The notes under the pieces: model-generated
The model's input: the letters and a program-made list of their open reading frames with translations, nothing else
Databases searched by the model: none
Told to the model about the DNA's origin: nothing
Part shown: one piece after another, positions 15,653-23,714 of the stretch
How the letters are laid out: every line of letters starts with the position of its first letter
Numbering within the stretch: the first letter of the stretch is position 1
From: Syntrophaceae bacterium UBA1163
GTDB taxonomy: Bacteria; Desulfobacterota; BSN033; UBA1163
DNA: 46,199 nt
Direction of reading: 5' to 3'
NCBI GenBank assembly: GCA_002311635.1
Contig: DBZJ01000109.1
Span: forward strand, 17,175 to 63,373
Made by a program: the position numbers and the translations under genes

Positions 15653-17338
15653 CTATTTGCCTAAGATATAGACAGCTCCCATGTTTGCATCCACACGAAT
15701 CTTCTGGCCTGATTTGATCTTGGTCGTTCCCTCAAAGACGTTCATGACCACAGGGATTCCGTACTCACGGCCTACGATGGCGGCATGGGAAAGGCTGGCG
15801 CCCCTGTCCACTACCACCCCATTGATCAAACTGAAGACCGGTGTCCATGCAGGAGAGGTGCTTGCCGACACGAGGATATCTCCCTTCTGAATTTGAGGTA
15901 GATCTTCATCCCTGGAGATCACTCTTGCGATCCCTTCGGCTACCCCTGGAGATCCACATGTTCCGTATAGGTCCGCCTTAAGCTCGGTCCTTACAACCGG
16001 CATACTGCCCACGACCACCTTGAGGGCAATCGGATCCATTGACTGAACCAGACCTCCCATGGCTTGATCCAAGGTGAATCCTTCTTTCATAATGGCAGGT
16101 GGATTGCCCCGCTGGGCCCATTCCTGCCATTCTTTCTTACGGCGTTCCACCAGAGGCTTTAGATTAAATTTGTCAGGATTTATTCCAGCCTTTCGAACCT
16201 CATCAGGGATGAGGAAGAAGATATCTTCAGGCTGATTAATGGTACCCGCTTTGGCCCATCGCTTCCCCAGTCCCATGCAGGACCTTCTGATCAAAGCATG
16301 CGTGTAAAGATCAAGGTAGTGGTTATGTTCTTCGCTGAACCGGCTGCAGTTCTGAGCCACCTTGAGCAGCATGGAGAACCAACCCTTTTGCTCCGGCGTA
16401 ACCTTCGCCAAAACCTCCTTCTCAGCCTGCTTCCTCTCCCTCTCGGCTTTCTTCCGATCTTCGTCCAGGTCGAAATCCCCGCCTTTTTTCAGGTAAAGCT
16501 TTATCGTTTCGAAGCCCGGCGTGGGATCTTCCTGCCAGGTGGGTACGTTGATCTCAGCCATTCGCTCCATCCGCCAGCCCGCCTCTTTATCGAGAAATTG
16601 ATCGAATTCCTTCAAGAAGGTCTTCCCCTTGTCGCTCGTTTCGAGTTTTGCCTTGATTTGCTTTGCCGGGGTCTCCATAAAAAGGCCTTGAAGCCCCATC
16701 TCTCTTGCTTTTTTAGAAAACTCCCAGAGCCTCCGGTCTACGCGGAAGCTTTCATTATCAAAGCCGCTCACCATCTTCTGAAAAGTGGGATGGGTATCAT
16801 CGATGTTGAGCATCTGTTTGCAGAGTTGCTCGAAGAGAACGTAAGGAGTGTAGGTTCCGTACATCATATGCATATGGATCTCCCACATCCTCCGGCAGGT
16901 ATCGACCACTTCCTCGAAGTTCTCCAGTAGCTGGATATTCGTGGCTGTGTCAAGATTCAAGGCTTTCACCTGGTCATATCTTTTCAACATCTCCTTGACG
17001 TATCCACCCCAGAGCCCATCGTAGTTATCGACGAAGGGCCGGATGGCTTCCCTGAACTTCTTCTGCCTCTCCTCTTTCTCCTTGTCAGAATCGACGAGGA
17101 GAAGGCACAGATAGCCACCGCCATCCTTGAAGCGCCAGTCCCATCCTTTTACGGTGGGAAGGGAGAGGGTTTCAGCGCCGTACTGCATTCCGTGCCGGCA
17201 GAAGTTTACCCAGAACCACCCGAACATCGGGGTCCATGGGGGAACAGAATGGGTGGCATCGAGAAACCAGGCCGGCGATTGTTGTAGGTCATACTCCTCA
17301 TTAAATTCAAGCCCCGGAACGACATCATAGACTTTCAT
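15653..17338 (-). CDS. PEP-utilizing mobile (phosphohistidine) domain protein, phenylphosphate synthase subunit 1-like
   Basis: A 561-residue protein whose last 90 or so residues form the swivelling phosphohistidine domain: DILVSASTSPAWTPVF, then the catalytic-His segment GASLSHAAIVGREYGIPVV. The N-terminal 400 residues are helical, Trp- and charge-rich, and hold no PEP-binding barrel. Together with the ATP-binding gene downstream it makes up a split dikinase. Subunit 1 of phenylphosphate synthase (anaerobic phenol activation) has the same content and similar size. A strong Shine-Dalgarno (TTAGGAGGTGG) precedes ATG 17338. No UbiD-type phenylphosphate carboxylase is encoded in this window, so the true acceptor (phenol, another alcohol or something else) is unproven. 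Confidence 0.75.
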   Translation of the reverse strand: MKVYDVVPGLEFNEEYDLQQSPAWFLDATHSVPPWTPMFGWFWVNFCRHGMQYGAETLSLPTVKGWDWRFKDGGGYLCLLLVDSDKEKEERQKKFREAIRPFVDNYDGLWGGYVKEMLKRYDQVKALNLDTATNIQLLENFEEVVDTCRRMWEIHMHMMYGTYTPYVLFEQLCKQMLNIDDTHPTFQKMVSGFDNESFRVDRRLWEFSKKAREMGLQGLFMETPAKQIKAKLETSDKGKTFLKEFDQFLDKEAGWRMERMAEINVPTWQEDPTPGFETIKLYLKKGGDFDLDEDRKKAERERKQAEKEVLAKVTPEQKGWFSMLLKVAQNCSRFSEEHNHYLDLYTHALIRRSCMGLGKRWAKAGTINQPEDIFFLIPDEVRKAGINPDKFNLKPLVERRKKEWQEWAQRGNPPAIMKEGFTLDQAMGGLVQSMDPIALKVVVGSMPVVRTELKADLYGTCGSPGVAEGIARVISRDEDLPQIQKGDILVSASTSPAWTPVFSLINGVVVDRGASLSHAAIVGREYGIPVVMNVFEGTTKIKSGQKIRVDANMGAVYILGK

Positions 17339-17570
17339 TTTCCACCTCCTAACTGGTTTTTTTGTTGATACTTCTCAATTTCCCACCATCCGTGTTACCT
17401 ATACAGAATCATTCAGACATAGGCCTCCCCCTCCTTTCGCTCGGTCATTTCATGACTCCCTTCTATCAAGAGAACGTTATGGGTCGCTTTGTCTGGAGTA
17501 GAAAGATAACTCATTAAAGAAAATGCATTTCATCTTCTCATGGCCATGGAAAAAATATCGATTCCTGTCA

Positions 17571-18437
17571 TCACTGGTCAAGCTTCACTACAAAATTTCC
17601 TTTGTCTATCCCTATATCCGTAGCAATCGGTTTGCATTTCACCTTCAGCATATAGATCACATTTTTCGCATTCACCTCCCCTTTTAGGGCCTCATAATTT
17701 CCTGTACCTTTTGATATCAGGAGATCACTCTTCTTAAAAGCTTTCCTCTGTGAGGGTTTAGACTTACTCGGGACAAAGAAGCCATTGGTCGTTGATATCT
17801 CATCAACTAATTTGTCCAAACCAAAGAAGGAAGCATCTCTTAAAGTAGTGTCTTCGAAAAAAGGACCTTCTTTCACAATCAGGGTGATCTTTGAGCCCAT
17901 TTCCTTAATCTTGGCGATTAAAAGAGAATCGAACCCTATCTCGCCAGCATTGTCTGCAAGATAGAGGACATGGGTGGCACGGCGTGCAACTTCAAAGACA
18001 TCACCCACTACCCTCGGCAGAAGGCCTTTCCCTTCCAAGATATCCGTAGCCTCCTGGAATTTGTAAGCTTCAGACGGTTTACCAATAGGAGCCACATTAC
18101 TCGCAGACGCAAGACAACAAGCTCTTATGAACTTCTTCTCCGGTGTTTCACCCTTCTCTATAAAATCTCTCGAAGTGGATAATAACTCTTTTGCAAGTTT
18201 ATTGCTTTTGAGTTTATGTTCTCCATAATACTTTGAAGACTGTAATAGGAACTCATGGATGGAATCGGTGATATGATTACTGAGGTCACCCACATTCACC
18301 CCGGGGGAAAATTCTCTTGAGAGAACAGCCATGATGCGTTTGATTAATTGAAAACGTTTCTTTTCGCTGACCAGAACTTCCGATCGCTCATACACCCATT
18401 TAAGTAGACAAGGAGCACATTCTAAATCAGGTTTCAA
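17571..18437 (-). CDS. DUF89 / ARMT1-like family protein (damage-control phosphatase type)
   Basis: A 288-residue protein of the short archaeal-type DUF89 family. Features are the N-terminal Cys pair CAPCLLKWV (residues 7-10), the metal-binding core YLADNAGEIGFD, the ITLIVKEGPF segment and LLISKGTGNYEAL near the C-terminus. Family members are metal-dependent phosphatases proposed to remove damaged sugar phosphates and related metabolites. The start appears to be TTG 18437 with GAGGG upstream. It is 232 bases upstream of the PEP-synthase-like operon on the same strand; that gap shows no further gene. A link between the two is possible but not shown. Confidence 0.8.
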   Translation of the reverse strand: MKPDLECAPCLLKWVYERSEVLVSEKKRFQLIKRIMAVLSREFSPGVNVGDLSNHITDSIHEFLLQSSKYYGEHKLKSNKLAKELLSTSRDFIEKGETPEKKFIRACCLASASNVAPIGKPSEAYKFQEATDILEGKGLLPRVVGDVFEVARRATHVLYLADNAGEIGFDSLLIAKIKEMGSKITLIVKEGPFFEDTTLRDASFFGLDKLVDEISTTNGFFVPSKSKPSQRKAFKKSDLLISKGTGNYEALKGEVNAKNVIYMLKVKCKPIATDIGIDKGNFVVKLDQ

Positions 18438-18479
18438 AATAGCCCTCGTCTGTATCTATGGCAGCACCGAGACGACCAC

Positions 18480-18572
18480 GCCTGCGTGCCGTAACGCACT
18501 CCGGCGTGCAGGCACAGGTTTACCCGTGGGTGAATTGGTCCTCTGATGCGGGATGTTCGCCCCGAAGGGGCG
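18480..18572. other. GC-rich intergenic segment with two hairpins
   Basis: GCCTGCGTGCCG (18480-18491) pairs, with G-U pairs, with CCGGCGTGCAGGC (18501-18513). A second, perfect stem CGCCCC-GAA-GGGGCG lies at 18558-18572. The segment is richer in GC than its surroundings and has no convincing gene; similar GTGGG-containing phrases recur (TTTACCCGTGGG and CTTGCCCGTGGG). It lies between the DUF89 gene and a gene remnant. Confidence 0.45.
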
Positions 18573-18628
18573 TTTGGAGTGGTACCATGGGCTTGCCCGT
18601 GGGGCTCCGTTTTAGATGCGACCTTCTT

Positions 18629-18856
18629 TTAAGTAGATTGTCTGATCTTTCCGGGTATGACCGGCAGACTCCTGACCCGGATGCCACAGGCATGATTGAT
18701 CGCATTGGCCATTGCCGGTGCCATTGGGACATCTGGGTATTCCCCTGTACCCGAAGCACCCAAGGGACCTTTTTCCCTTGGAATATTCAGAGGAATCACT
18801 TCAATTTCAGGGATATCTTTGGTTCTCAGGATCTTGAACCTGGCCAAGCTTATCTG
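18629..18856 (-). pseudogene. C-terminal remnant of a xanthine dehydrogenase / aldehyde oxidase-type molybdenum subunit
   Basis: About 75 residues match the extreme C-terminus of the large Mo-binding subunit of the XdhA/CoxL family. The run reads FKILRTKDIPEIEVIPLN, then KGPLGASGTGEYPDVP (the family's GPFGAKGVGE-like motif with the conserved Glu) and MAPAMANAINHACGIRVRSLP, closing at a TAA at 18629. Full subunits have about 750 residues; nothing upstream matches and no start with a ribosome site precedes it. It is a decayed gene end, downstream of the SDR gene on the same strand. Confidence 0.7.
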
Positions 18857-18881
18857 TTTTATTAAATAGAAAATAGCTTCC

Positions 18882-18951
18882 AAATCCCCCCGCCCACTCC
18901 CTCGCTAAAACTATGGAGCGTCAGCGACCCCTTTACAAAAGGGGGGGAATT
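18882..18951. repeat. intergenic CCCCCTTT/AAAGGGGG-type repeat
   Basis: The segment begins AAATCCCCCCGCCC and ends CCCCTTTACAAAAGGGGG, giving an imperfect inverted repeat. A related element lies at 38284-38326. Such elements occur as dispersed intergenic repeats in many genomes. Confidence 0.45.
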
Positions 18952-18966
18952 ATTTGCGGATAAGCT

Positions 18967-19710
18967 CTAATGCATGGCCCTTCCACCATCCACCAAAAGG
19001 GTCTGGCCAGTGATGAAATCGCTTTCGTCAGAGGCGAAAAAGATTGCTGCTCCAATCAGATCATGGGGTTGTTCCAGTCTCGTGAGAGGGGTTCGACTGA
19101 CATCATATTTAGTAACATCCGCAATGGTCCGGCTGGCCTCTGTATCTGTAAACCCTGGAGCGAGTGCATTGATATTGATATGATAAGGCCCCAACTCAAC
19201 GGCAAGGGCACGGGTCAATCCAATCACCCCTCCCTTTGAGGTAACGTAGTGGACAAAGCCGTGGGATCCTGTGAAGAACGTTTCAGAAGAGAGGTTGACG
19301 ATCTTTCCCTTTCCTTGCTGTTTCATATAGGGGAATACGGCTCTGACGCAGAGCCATGTTCCCTTAACATTCACTGTCATGACTTTATCCCATTCTTTGG
19401 GATCTATTTCGTAGAATGGTTTTCGACGCAGTCCATAGTAGATGGCTGCACAGTTGACCAGGATATCGATTCGACCAAAAGCCTTGACGGTATCCTCTGC
19501 AAGTTTGACCGTCTCAGCTTCATTGGTCACATCAGCCTGGAGACCTTTGGCCATACTCCCAAGAGCTTCAATCTCCTTCACGGTATTCTCCAGGTTGATC
19601 ACATCGGTAGCCACTATCTTGGCCCCTTCCTTTGCCAGCGCGATGGAAAACATCTGGCCTAAGCCCCTGCCAGCCCCTGTAACGATCGCCACCTTGTCTT
19701 TGAGTCTCAT
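18967..19710 (-). CDS. short-chain dehydrogenase/reductase (FabG-like)
   Basis: A 247-residue classical SDR. The NAD(P) motif is VTGAGRGLGQ (residues 10-19), an NAA-like motif appears as LVNCAAIYYG, and the catalytic Ser and Tyr-xxx-Lys appear in NLSSETFF and HYVTSKGG. The C-terminus TGQTLLVDGGRAMH is typical of this group. I chose ATG 19710 (Shine-Dalgarno GAAGGGGA); the frame extends 17 residues upstream without homology. SDRs oxidise alcohols or reduce ketones on many substrates. It sits downstream of the two flavoproteins and probably belongs to their operon; the substrate is unknown. Confidence 0.88.
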   Translation of the reverse strand: MRLKDKVAIVTGAGRGLGQMFSIALAKEGAKIVATDVINLENTVKEIEALGSMAKGLQADVTNEAETVKLAEDTVKAFGRIDILVNCAAIYYGLRRKPFYEIDPKEWDKVMTVNVKGTWLCVRAVFPYMKQQGKGKIVNLSSETFFTGSHGFVHYVTSKGGVIGLTRALAVELGPYHININALAPGFTDTEASRTIADVTKYDVSRTPLTRLEQPHDLIGAAIFFASDESDFITGQTLLVDGGRAMH

Positions 19711-19777
19711 GATTCGTCCCCTTCTCGATAAGCTTGTTGCGAGCCTGAAGCCTTGCCCCACAAGCTAACTCAGTCAG

Positions 19778-19831
19778 AAATTCCAATAATCAAATCCCAA
19801 ATTCCAAATAAGCTCCAACACCCAATTTCCG
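19778..19831. repeat. intergenic TTCCAA low-complexity repeat
   Basis: Between the SDR and the flavoprotein gene lie near-repeated units AATTCCAATAATCAAATCCC, AATTCCAAATAAGCTCC and CAATTTCCGAATG. A shorter relative is at 34424-34452. No gene is present in this 186-base gap. Confidence 0.4.
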
Positions 19832-19896
19832 AATGACCTGAAGGAAAGTTAGGTTTAGTTTGGGTCATTGAGACTTGGTGATAATTTGGTTATTCT

Positions 19897-21561
19897 CTAC
19901 CAGGGTCTTCCTTTCTTCTCCCAGATCTTCTCCAGCTTGAAATCATCTACAATGACCTTAAAGCAATTGTAACTGGAGCCTCGAGCAATACCTCCTCCAG
20001 AGTGCATGTTGGAAGAACAGATGTACATATTCTTGAGGAAGGGAATACGATAGCTTGAGAGGTCCGGGATGGGTCTGAATCGGTCGTTCTGAGAGGCGAT
20101 CATGGCCCCCTCAGCCCAACCGCCTTCCAGCATGTCGGGATGGCGCATGTTGGTATCATAGGGAGTAGTGATAAAAGCTTCGATCACATTGTCCCGGGTC
20201 ATGTTGGGAGCATAGATCTGCCATTGCTTCAGCAACAAATCCTCGACCTCTTTTTTCATTTTAAGCCACTGTTTCTCGGAGAAGAGATGCAAGGGCGGAG
20301 CAAATTCTTCGAGCAAGATGGTATGTTTTCCTCCGGGAGCCCGAGTCCTATCCCAGATCGAATCGGGTGCAGCCAGGATATACCACTTTTCAGGAAATCC
20401 TTTGGTAAAGATGTCTGCCTGGTATTTCCAAGAGATGTATTCTGGGTCCTTCTCACCCATATAGAGTCGGGGCTGAAGGCCTATATCTGGATTGAAAGAG
20501 ACCGCTTTGTATTTCGGGAGTTCATGCATCGCCATATTTCCCCAGTAAATTTGGGCGCGGTCATAACGAATGTTTCTTATCCGCCTGGCCACTTTTGGTG
20601 TTACATAATTTTCTCCCAAAAGCCTGAAGATCGTCTGGGGGACTCCTAAATCACTGACCACCAACTGCTTTGCCGTGACTTCTAATCCGTTTGAAAGTTT
20701 GACCCCCTTGACTCTTCCATTCTCAACAAGAACTTTGTCCACCTCGGTTTCCACACAGAATTCCCCTCCCATGGCACTGAAAGCTCTCTGGAGGGCATGG
20801 GTAATGGTGTGGGTTCCCCCATAGACAATCGAAGCGGACTCGAAGGAAAGGGTGAGACCGATCACATGGACAAAGACATAGAGACCAATCACATCCCCGG
20901 GGAAACAGCCAGTGGAGGTTTCAATGGCCCTCATGAAGAGACATTGAAGTTCAGGGCTTTCGAAAAGGTCCATAGCGATCTGGGACCCTGTCATGAATTG
21001 ATAAACCGGATCAATCCCATCCACAGGATCGTCGCAGAGCTTTTCAAGGGCATTCTTGACTCCCCAGGGCGTAGGAGGGCTATAACGGTACTCCCGAAAA
21101 GCAGCCCTCCATTTTTTCTGATATTTTTTCAGGAGATCGAGATAAGTCTCGGCGTCCGTTTTTGAGAAACGGGCGATCTCGTTGTAGGTTTTCTTCACAT
21201 TTTCTTCGGAGTATGCTTCTTTACCCGTTGCGGGGTCGACACGAAAGGCCGAATAGCCGACAAAACAGGTCCCATCCGGATAGACCATCCCCTCATTCTG
21301 ATCTGGAAAGATATATTTTAGGCCGTATTCCCTCAGATTGAAGTCGGTATAGGCTGGATGGGCCCAGAATCGGGTAAAGTGAGCACATGTATTCTGGATA
21401 AATCCGGGCAAGGGAAGTTCTTCGCCGCAGGCGCCTCCCCCCAATTCATGTTGACGTTCAAAGATTACCGTCTTTAAACCTGCCTGTTGCAAATAGCAGG
21501 CGATAATCGTTCCATGGTGTCCTCCACCGATAAGGATCGCATCGTAACTTGCATCTGGCAT
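19897..21561 (-). CDS. FAD-dependent oxidoreductase, phytoene desaturase/CrtI-like
   Basis: A 554-residue flavoprotein of the CrtI/retinol-saturase-like superfamily. The N-terminal dinucleotide motif is AILIGGGHHGTIIACYL followed by VIFERQHELGGGAC. The C-terminal FAD-closing motif is MYICSSNMHSGGGIARGSSY. Members desaturate or saturate isoprenoids or other hydrophobic substrates; the substrate here is not known. A strong Shine-Dalgarno (AAGGAGGAA) precedes ATG 21561. It is the third gene of an operon beginning with a paralogue at 23438, separated only by a 77-residue protein gene. The glycine motif has GGGHHG instead of the more common GGGHNG. Confidence 0.85.
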   Translation of the reverse strand: MPDASYDAILIGGGHHGTIIACYLQQAGLKTVIFERQHELGGGACGEELPLPGFIQNTCAHFTRFWAHPAYTDFNLREYGLKYIFPDQNEGMVYPDGTCFVGYSAFRVDPATGKEAYSEENVKKTYNEIARFSKTDAETYLDLLKKYQKKWRAAFREYRYSPPTPWGVKNALEKLCDDPVDGIDPVYQFMTGSQIAMDLFESPELQCLFMRAIETSTGCFPGDVIGLYVFVHVIGLTLSFESASIVYGGTHTITHALQRAFSAMGGEFCVETEVDKVLVENGRVKGVKLSNGLEVTAKQLVVSDLGVPQTIFRLLGENYVTPKVARRIRNIRYDRAQIYWGNMAMHELPKYKAVSFNPDIGLQPRLYMGEKDPEYISWKYQADIFTKGFPEKWYILAAPDSIWDRTRAPGGKHTILLEEFAPPLHLFSEKQWLKMKKEVEDLLLKQWQIYAPNMTRDNVIEAFITTPYDTNMRHPDMLEGGWAEGAMIASQNDRFRPIPDLSSYRIPFLKNMYICSSNMHSGGGIARGSSYNCFKVIVDDFKLEKIWEKKGRPW

Positions 21562-21577
21562 AGGATTTCCTCCTTTT

Positions 21578-21811
21578 CTATTTGTTCTTCATCATCAGCA
21601 AAATGGCGTAATAGATGATAGAAGGTTTTAAGAGGAGCTTTATGAAGTTCCTCAGGTCCGCTCCACCCAGCGTAGCCGTGATCACCCAGTGGATGGGCTC
21701 TGAAGACTCAATTTTCATTTTCAGACTTTCCCCTCCATCTGGATCTTTGTAGACTTGAGTAAAGGCCGCAACCATCGTCGTTTGGCCCAAACCCGTAGAA
21801 TTGACTTTCAT
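21578..21811 (-). CDS. small hypothetical protein between two flavoproteins
   Basis: A 77-residue protein starting MKVNSTGLGQTTMVAAF. It has a central strand-rich part (MKIESSEPIHWVITATLGG) and a hydrophobic, possibly amphipathic C-terminal helix (FIKLLLKPSIIYYAILL). The Shine-Dalgarno (TAGGAGGT) is strong and the gaps to the flanking flavoprotein genes are 10 and 16 bases, so it is clearly translated. I do not recognise its family; a small subunit or membrane-contact partner of the flavoproteins is inference. Confidence 0.7.
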   Translation of the reverse strand: MKVNSTGLGQTTMVAAFTQVYKDPDGGESLKMKIESSEPIHWVITATLGGADLRNFIKLLLKPSIIYYAILLMMKNK

Positions 21812-21821
21812 AGTAAACCTC

Positions 21822-23438
21822 CTATAAAAGGCCGTTTGCCTTTGCTTTGGTCACAATCTCAGGTTCTTTCCACCATTTTTTTGCTCCGAGATCTTCTGCG
21901 ATCCGGTTGGCCGCATTATACCCCGGGCCGTAGGTTACCAGTCCCCCGGGAAAGCAGCAGGCCCCGCAGAGATAAAGATTTTTGATCGGCGTGGCATACT
22001 GCGAGCAGAGCTCATTGGGTCTCAGAAATCCCATTTGCAGAGGGAAATAACCTCCTTGCTTGATCGATCCTTCTACCATGTCGGAAAACTTATTCTCGAT
22101 ATCAAGAGGAGAGGCGATGTAGGTCCAGAGGATGTTATCATCCGTCATGTTGGGAGCATATTTCCTGAGGGTCTCGATATTCTGTCTGGCATGTTCATGA
22201 CGGATCTTATACCACCTCTCGGGTCCTCCCTCCTTCAGCCGATACGGGGCGTGTTCCGAAAGCAGACCGACATGCCTTCCCGGAGGTGCCGCTGAAGGGT
22301 CAAACAGTGTTGGAAAAGAGCAGTTGAGCCCGGAGCCTTTGAGCTCTCCGCTCTTTAACGCCTTGAAATGTTCGATCAGATTCTCTTCCGTCTCAAACCC
22401 GAGGACATAGATGAAAGCCTTGGCGAGGTCGGGGTTTTTGGAGGCAGCGGTGAACTGGGGAGCATTGAAGAGAGCCAGATGGACATCGAAGAGGGATGAC
22501 TTCTCCCATTTCCAGTCATTGGTCCGTGTGACCAGATCTTTTGGCAGGTTCTTCTCGCCGATATATTTGAGGAAGGTCTGGTGGTGATCGATGCTCGAGG
22601 CAACAAATTTAGTCGCCTCGTAGACCGTCCCATCGTCCAATTCAACGCCTTTGGCAACCCCATTCTCCACAATGATTCTCTTGATGATCTGACTTCCTAA
22701 TATCATGCCCCCATGGCGGTAGAGAAATTTTGACATCAGATTCGCCATATGGTGGGAGCCTCCCACACAGAGACGGTAGTTAGAAGCGCGGTTGATCATG
22801 AGCGGGACGAGATAGCCAAGCCCTTCAAGGTCATAATCTAGGCCCCACAGGCAGGTCACGTAGAGCATAAACGTCCTGACCTGATTGTTTTCAAAAATAC
22901 CGTGGATGATATCGATTGGTTTCTTCTCGGAAAGGGCACTGATCTCCTGACCGAGGGGGCTTGACTGAAGTTTCACCACCTGTTCAAAGGCCGGTTTGGC
23001 CATCACGTAGGTAGCCGGGGCCAGGAAGGCATCGGTGTAGCGTTTGAATCGCTCATAGGTCTCTCGATAAGCATCGGCGTCCTTCTTTGAGAATTGGGCA
23101 AAGGAGGCACATGTCTTCTCCACGTCAGAATAGATGCAGAGGCTCCTTCCATCCTGGAAGGGCATGGCCATGACGAGCTCAGGATGGATATATTTCAGAT
23201 CGTAGGACTTATCCAATTCGAGATCAGGGAAAACCGGTGCATAATCCACCATGGGATGGTAGATCGCATGGGTATTGTGGATGAAGCCCGGGATGGTGAT
23301 CATCTCTGAACAGAGCCCTCCCCCCATTTCATATCTCTTCTCCAGAATGATGACTTTGAGACCTGCCTTGGCCAGATAACAGGCTAACGTCAGCCCATTT
23401 GGTCCGCCGCCAATGATAATGCCATCATATTGGGGCAT
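21822..23438 (-). CDS. FAD-dependent oxidoreductase, phytoene desaturase/CrtI-like
   Basis: A 538-residue paralogue of the protein at 19897. Motifs are [20 protein letters not shown] with [17 protein letters not shown] at the N-terminus, and [19 protein letters not shown] near the C-terminus. The two paralogues with a small protein between them suggest a heteromeric enzyme. The Shine-Dalgarno GGAGAG precedes ATG 23438. Its promoter region (23596-23693) shares a long block with that of the Hdr-hydrogenase-AOR operon, so the two operons are probably controlled together by the LysR protein at 36042. The substrate remains unknown. Confidence 0.87.
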   Translation of the reverse strand: MPQYDGIIIGGGPNGLTLACYLAKAGLKVIILEKRYEMGGGLCSEMITIPGFIHNTHAIYHPMVDYAPVFPDLELDKSYDLKYIHPELVMAMPFQDGRSLCIYSDVEKTCASFAQFSKKDADAYRETYERFKRYTDAFLAPATYVMAKPAFEQVVKLQSSPLGQEISALSEKKPIDIIHGIFENNQVRTFMLYVTCLWGLDYDLEGLGYLVPLMINRASNYRLCVGGSHHMANLMSKFLYRHGGMILGSQIIKRIIVENGVAKGVELDDGTVYEATKFVASSIDHHQTFLKYIGEKNLPKDLVTRTNDWKWEKSSLFDVHLALFNAPQFTAASKNPDLAKAFIYVLGFETEENLIEHFKALKSGELKGSGLNCSFPTLFDPSAAPPGRHVGLLSEHAPYRLKEGGPERWYKIRHEHARQNIETLRKYAPNMTDDNILWTYIASPLDIENKFSDMVEGSIKQGGYFPLQMGFLRPNELCSQYATPIKNLYLCGACCFPGGLVTYGPGYNAANRIAEDLGAKKWWKEPEIVTKAKANGLL

Positions 23439-23595
23439 AGTTTTCTCTCCTTTCCAAAGATTTTTAGCAAGTTAAATTACTCGAAAATCATATATATATA
23501 ATAGATGGAAACAGACGCATGATGCGCCCTGCCTTAAACCCGCCGGTACGAAAATGAGTCAGATTTTTTTCCGTCCACGGACACGATACGGTATC

Positions 23596-23623
23596 AGTAT
23601 ATTCTTCCATATCTACAAGTCAA
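23596..23623 (-). promoter_or_regulatory. promoter of the flavoprotein-SDR operon
   Basis: On the minus strand TTGACT (23618-23623) is followed after 16 bases by TATACT (23596-23601), one mismatch from consensus. It lies about 160 bases upstream of ATG 23438. The layout matches the minus promoter at 35862-35889. Confidence 0.65.
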
Positions 23624-23693
23624 TTTAATAATTCTTATAATGCCATTAAAAAAATTTATGGACGTAGAAACCATTCTTATTCCAAGGAGTTCT
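23615..23693 (-). promoter_or_regulatory. shared operator/promoter block, copy A
   Basis: Hand alignment gives about 63 of 79 identical positions with 35881-35958, including a run TTCTTATAATGCC and a run ACAAGTCAA. It lies at and upstream of the -35 element, where LysR-type regulators normally bind. In this copy the outward plus-strand -35 (TTGACA in copy B) is degraded to CTACA, and no plus-strand gene follows, so conservation is more likely due to protein binding. Confidence 0.7.
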
Positions 23694-23714
23694 AATAGGT
23701 TAACGTAATCGTGG

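Noticed and set aside
16298..16930. A 210-codon plus-strand frame inside the phosphohistidine-subunit gene
   Set aside because: It is antisense to a well-supported gene and looks like its shadow.
18458..18865. A 135-codon plus-strand frame
   Set aside because: It runs opposite to the Mo-subunit remnant, has no ribosome site and a composition unlike real proteins of this genome.
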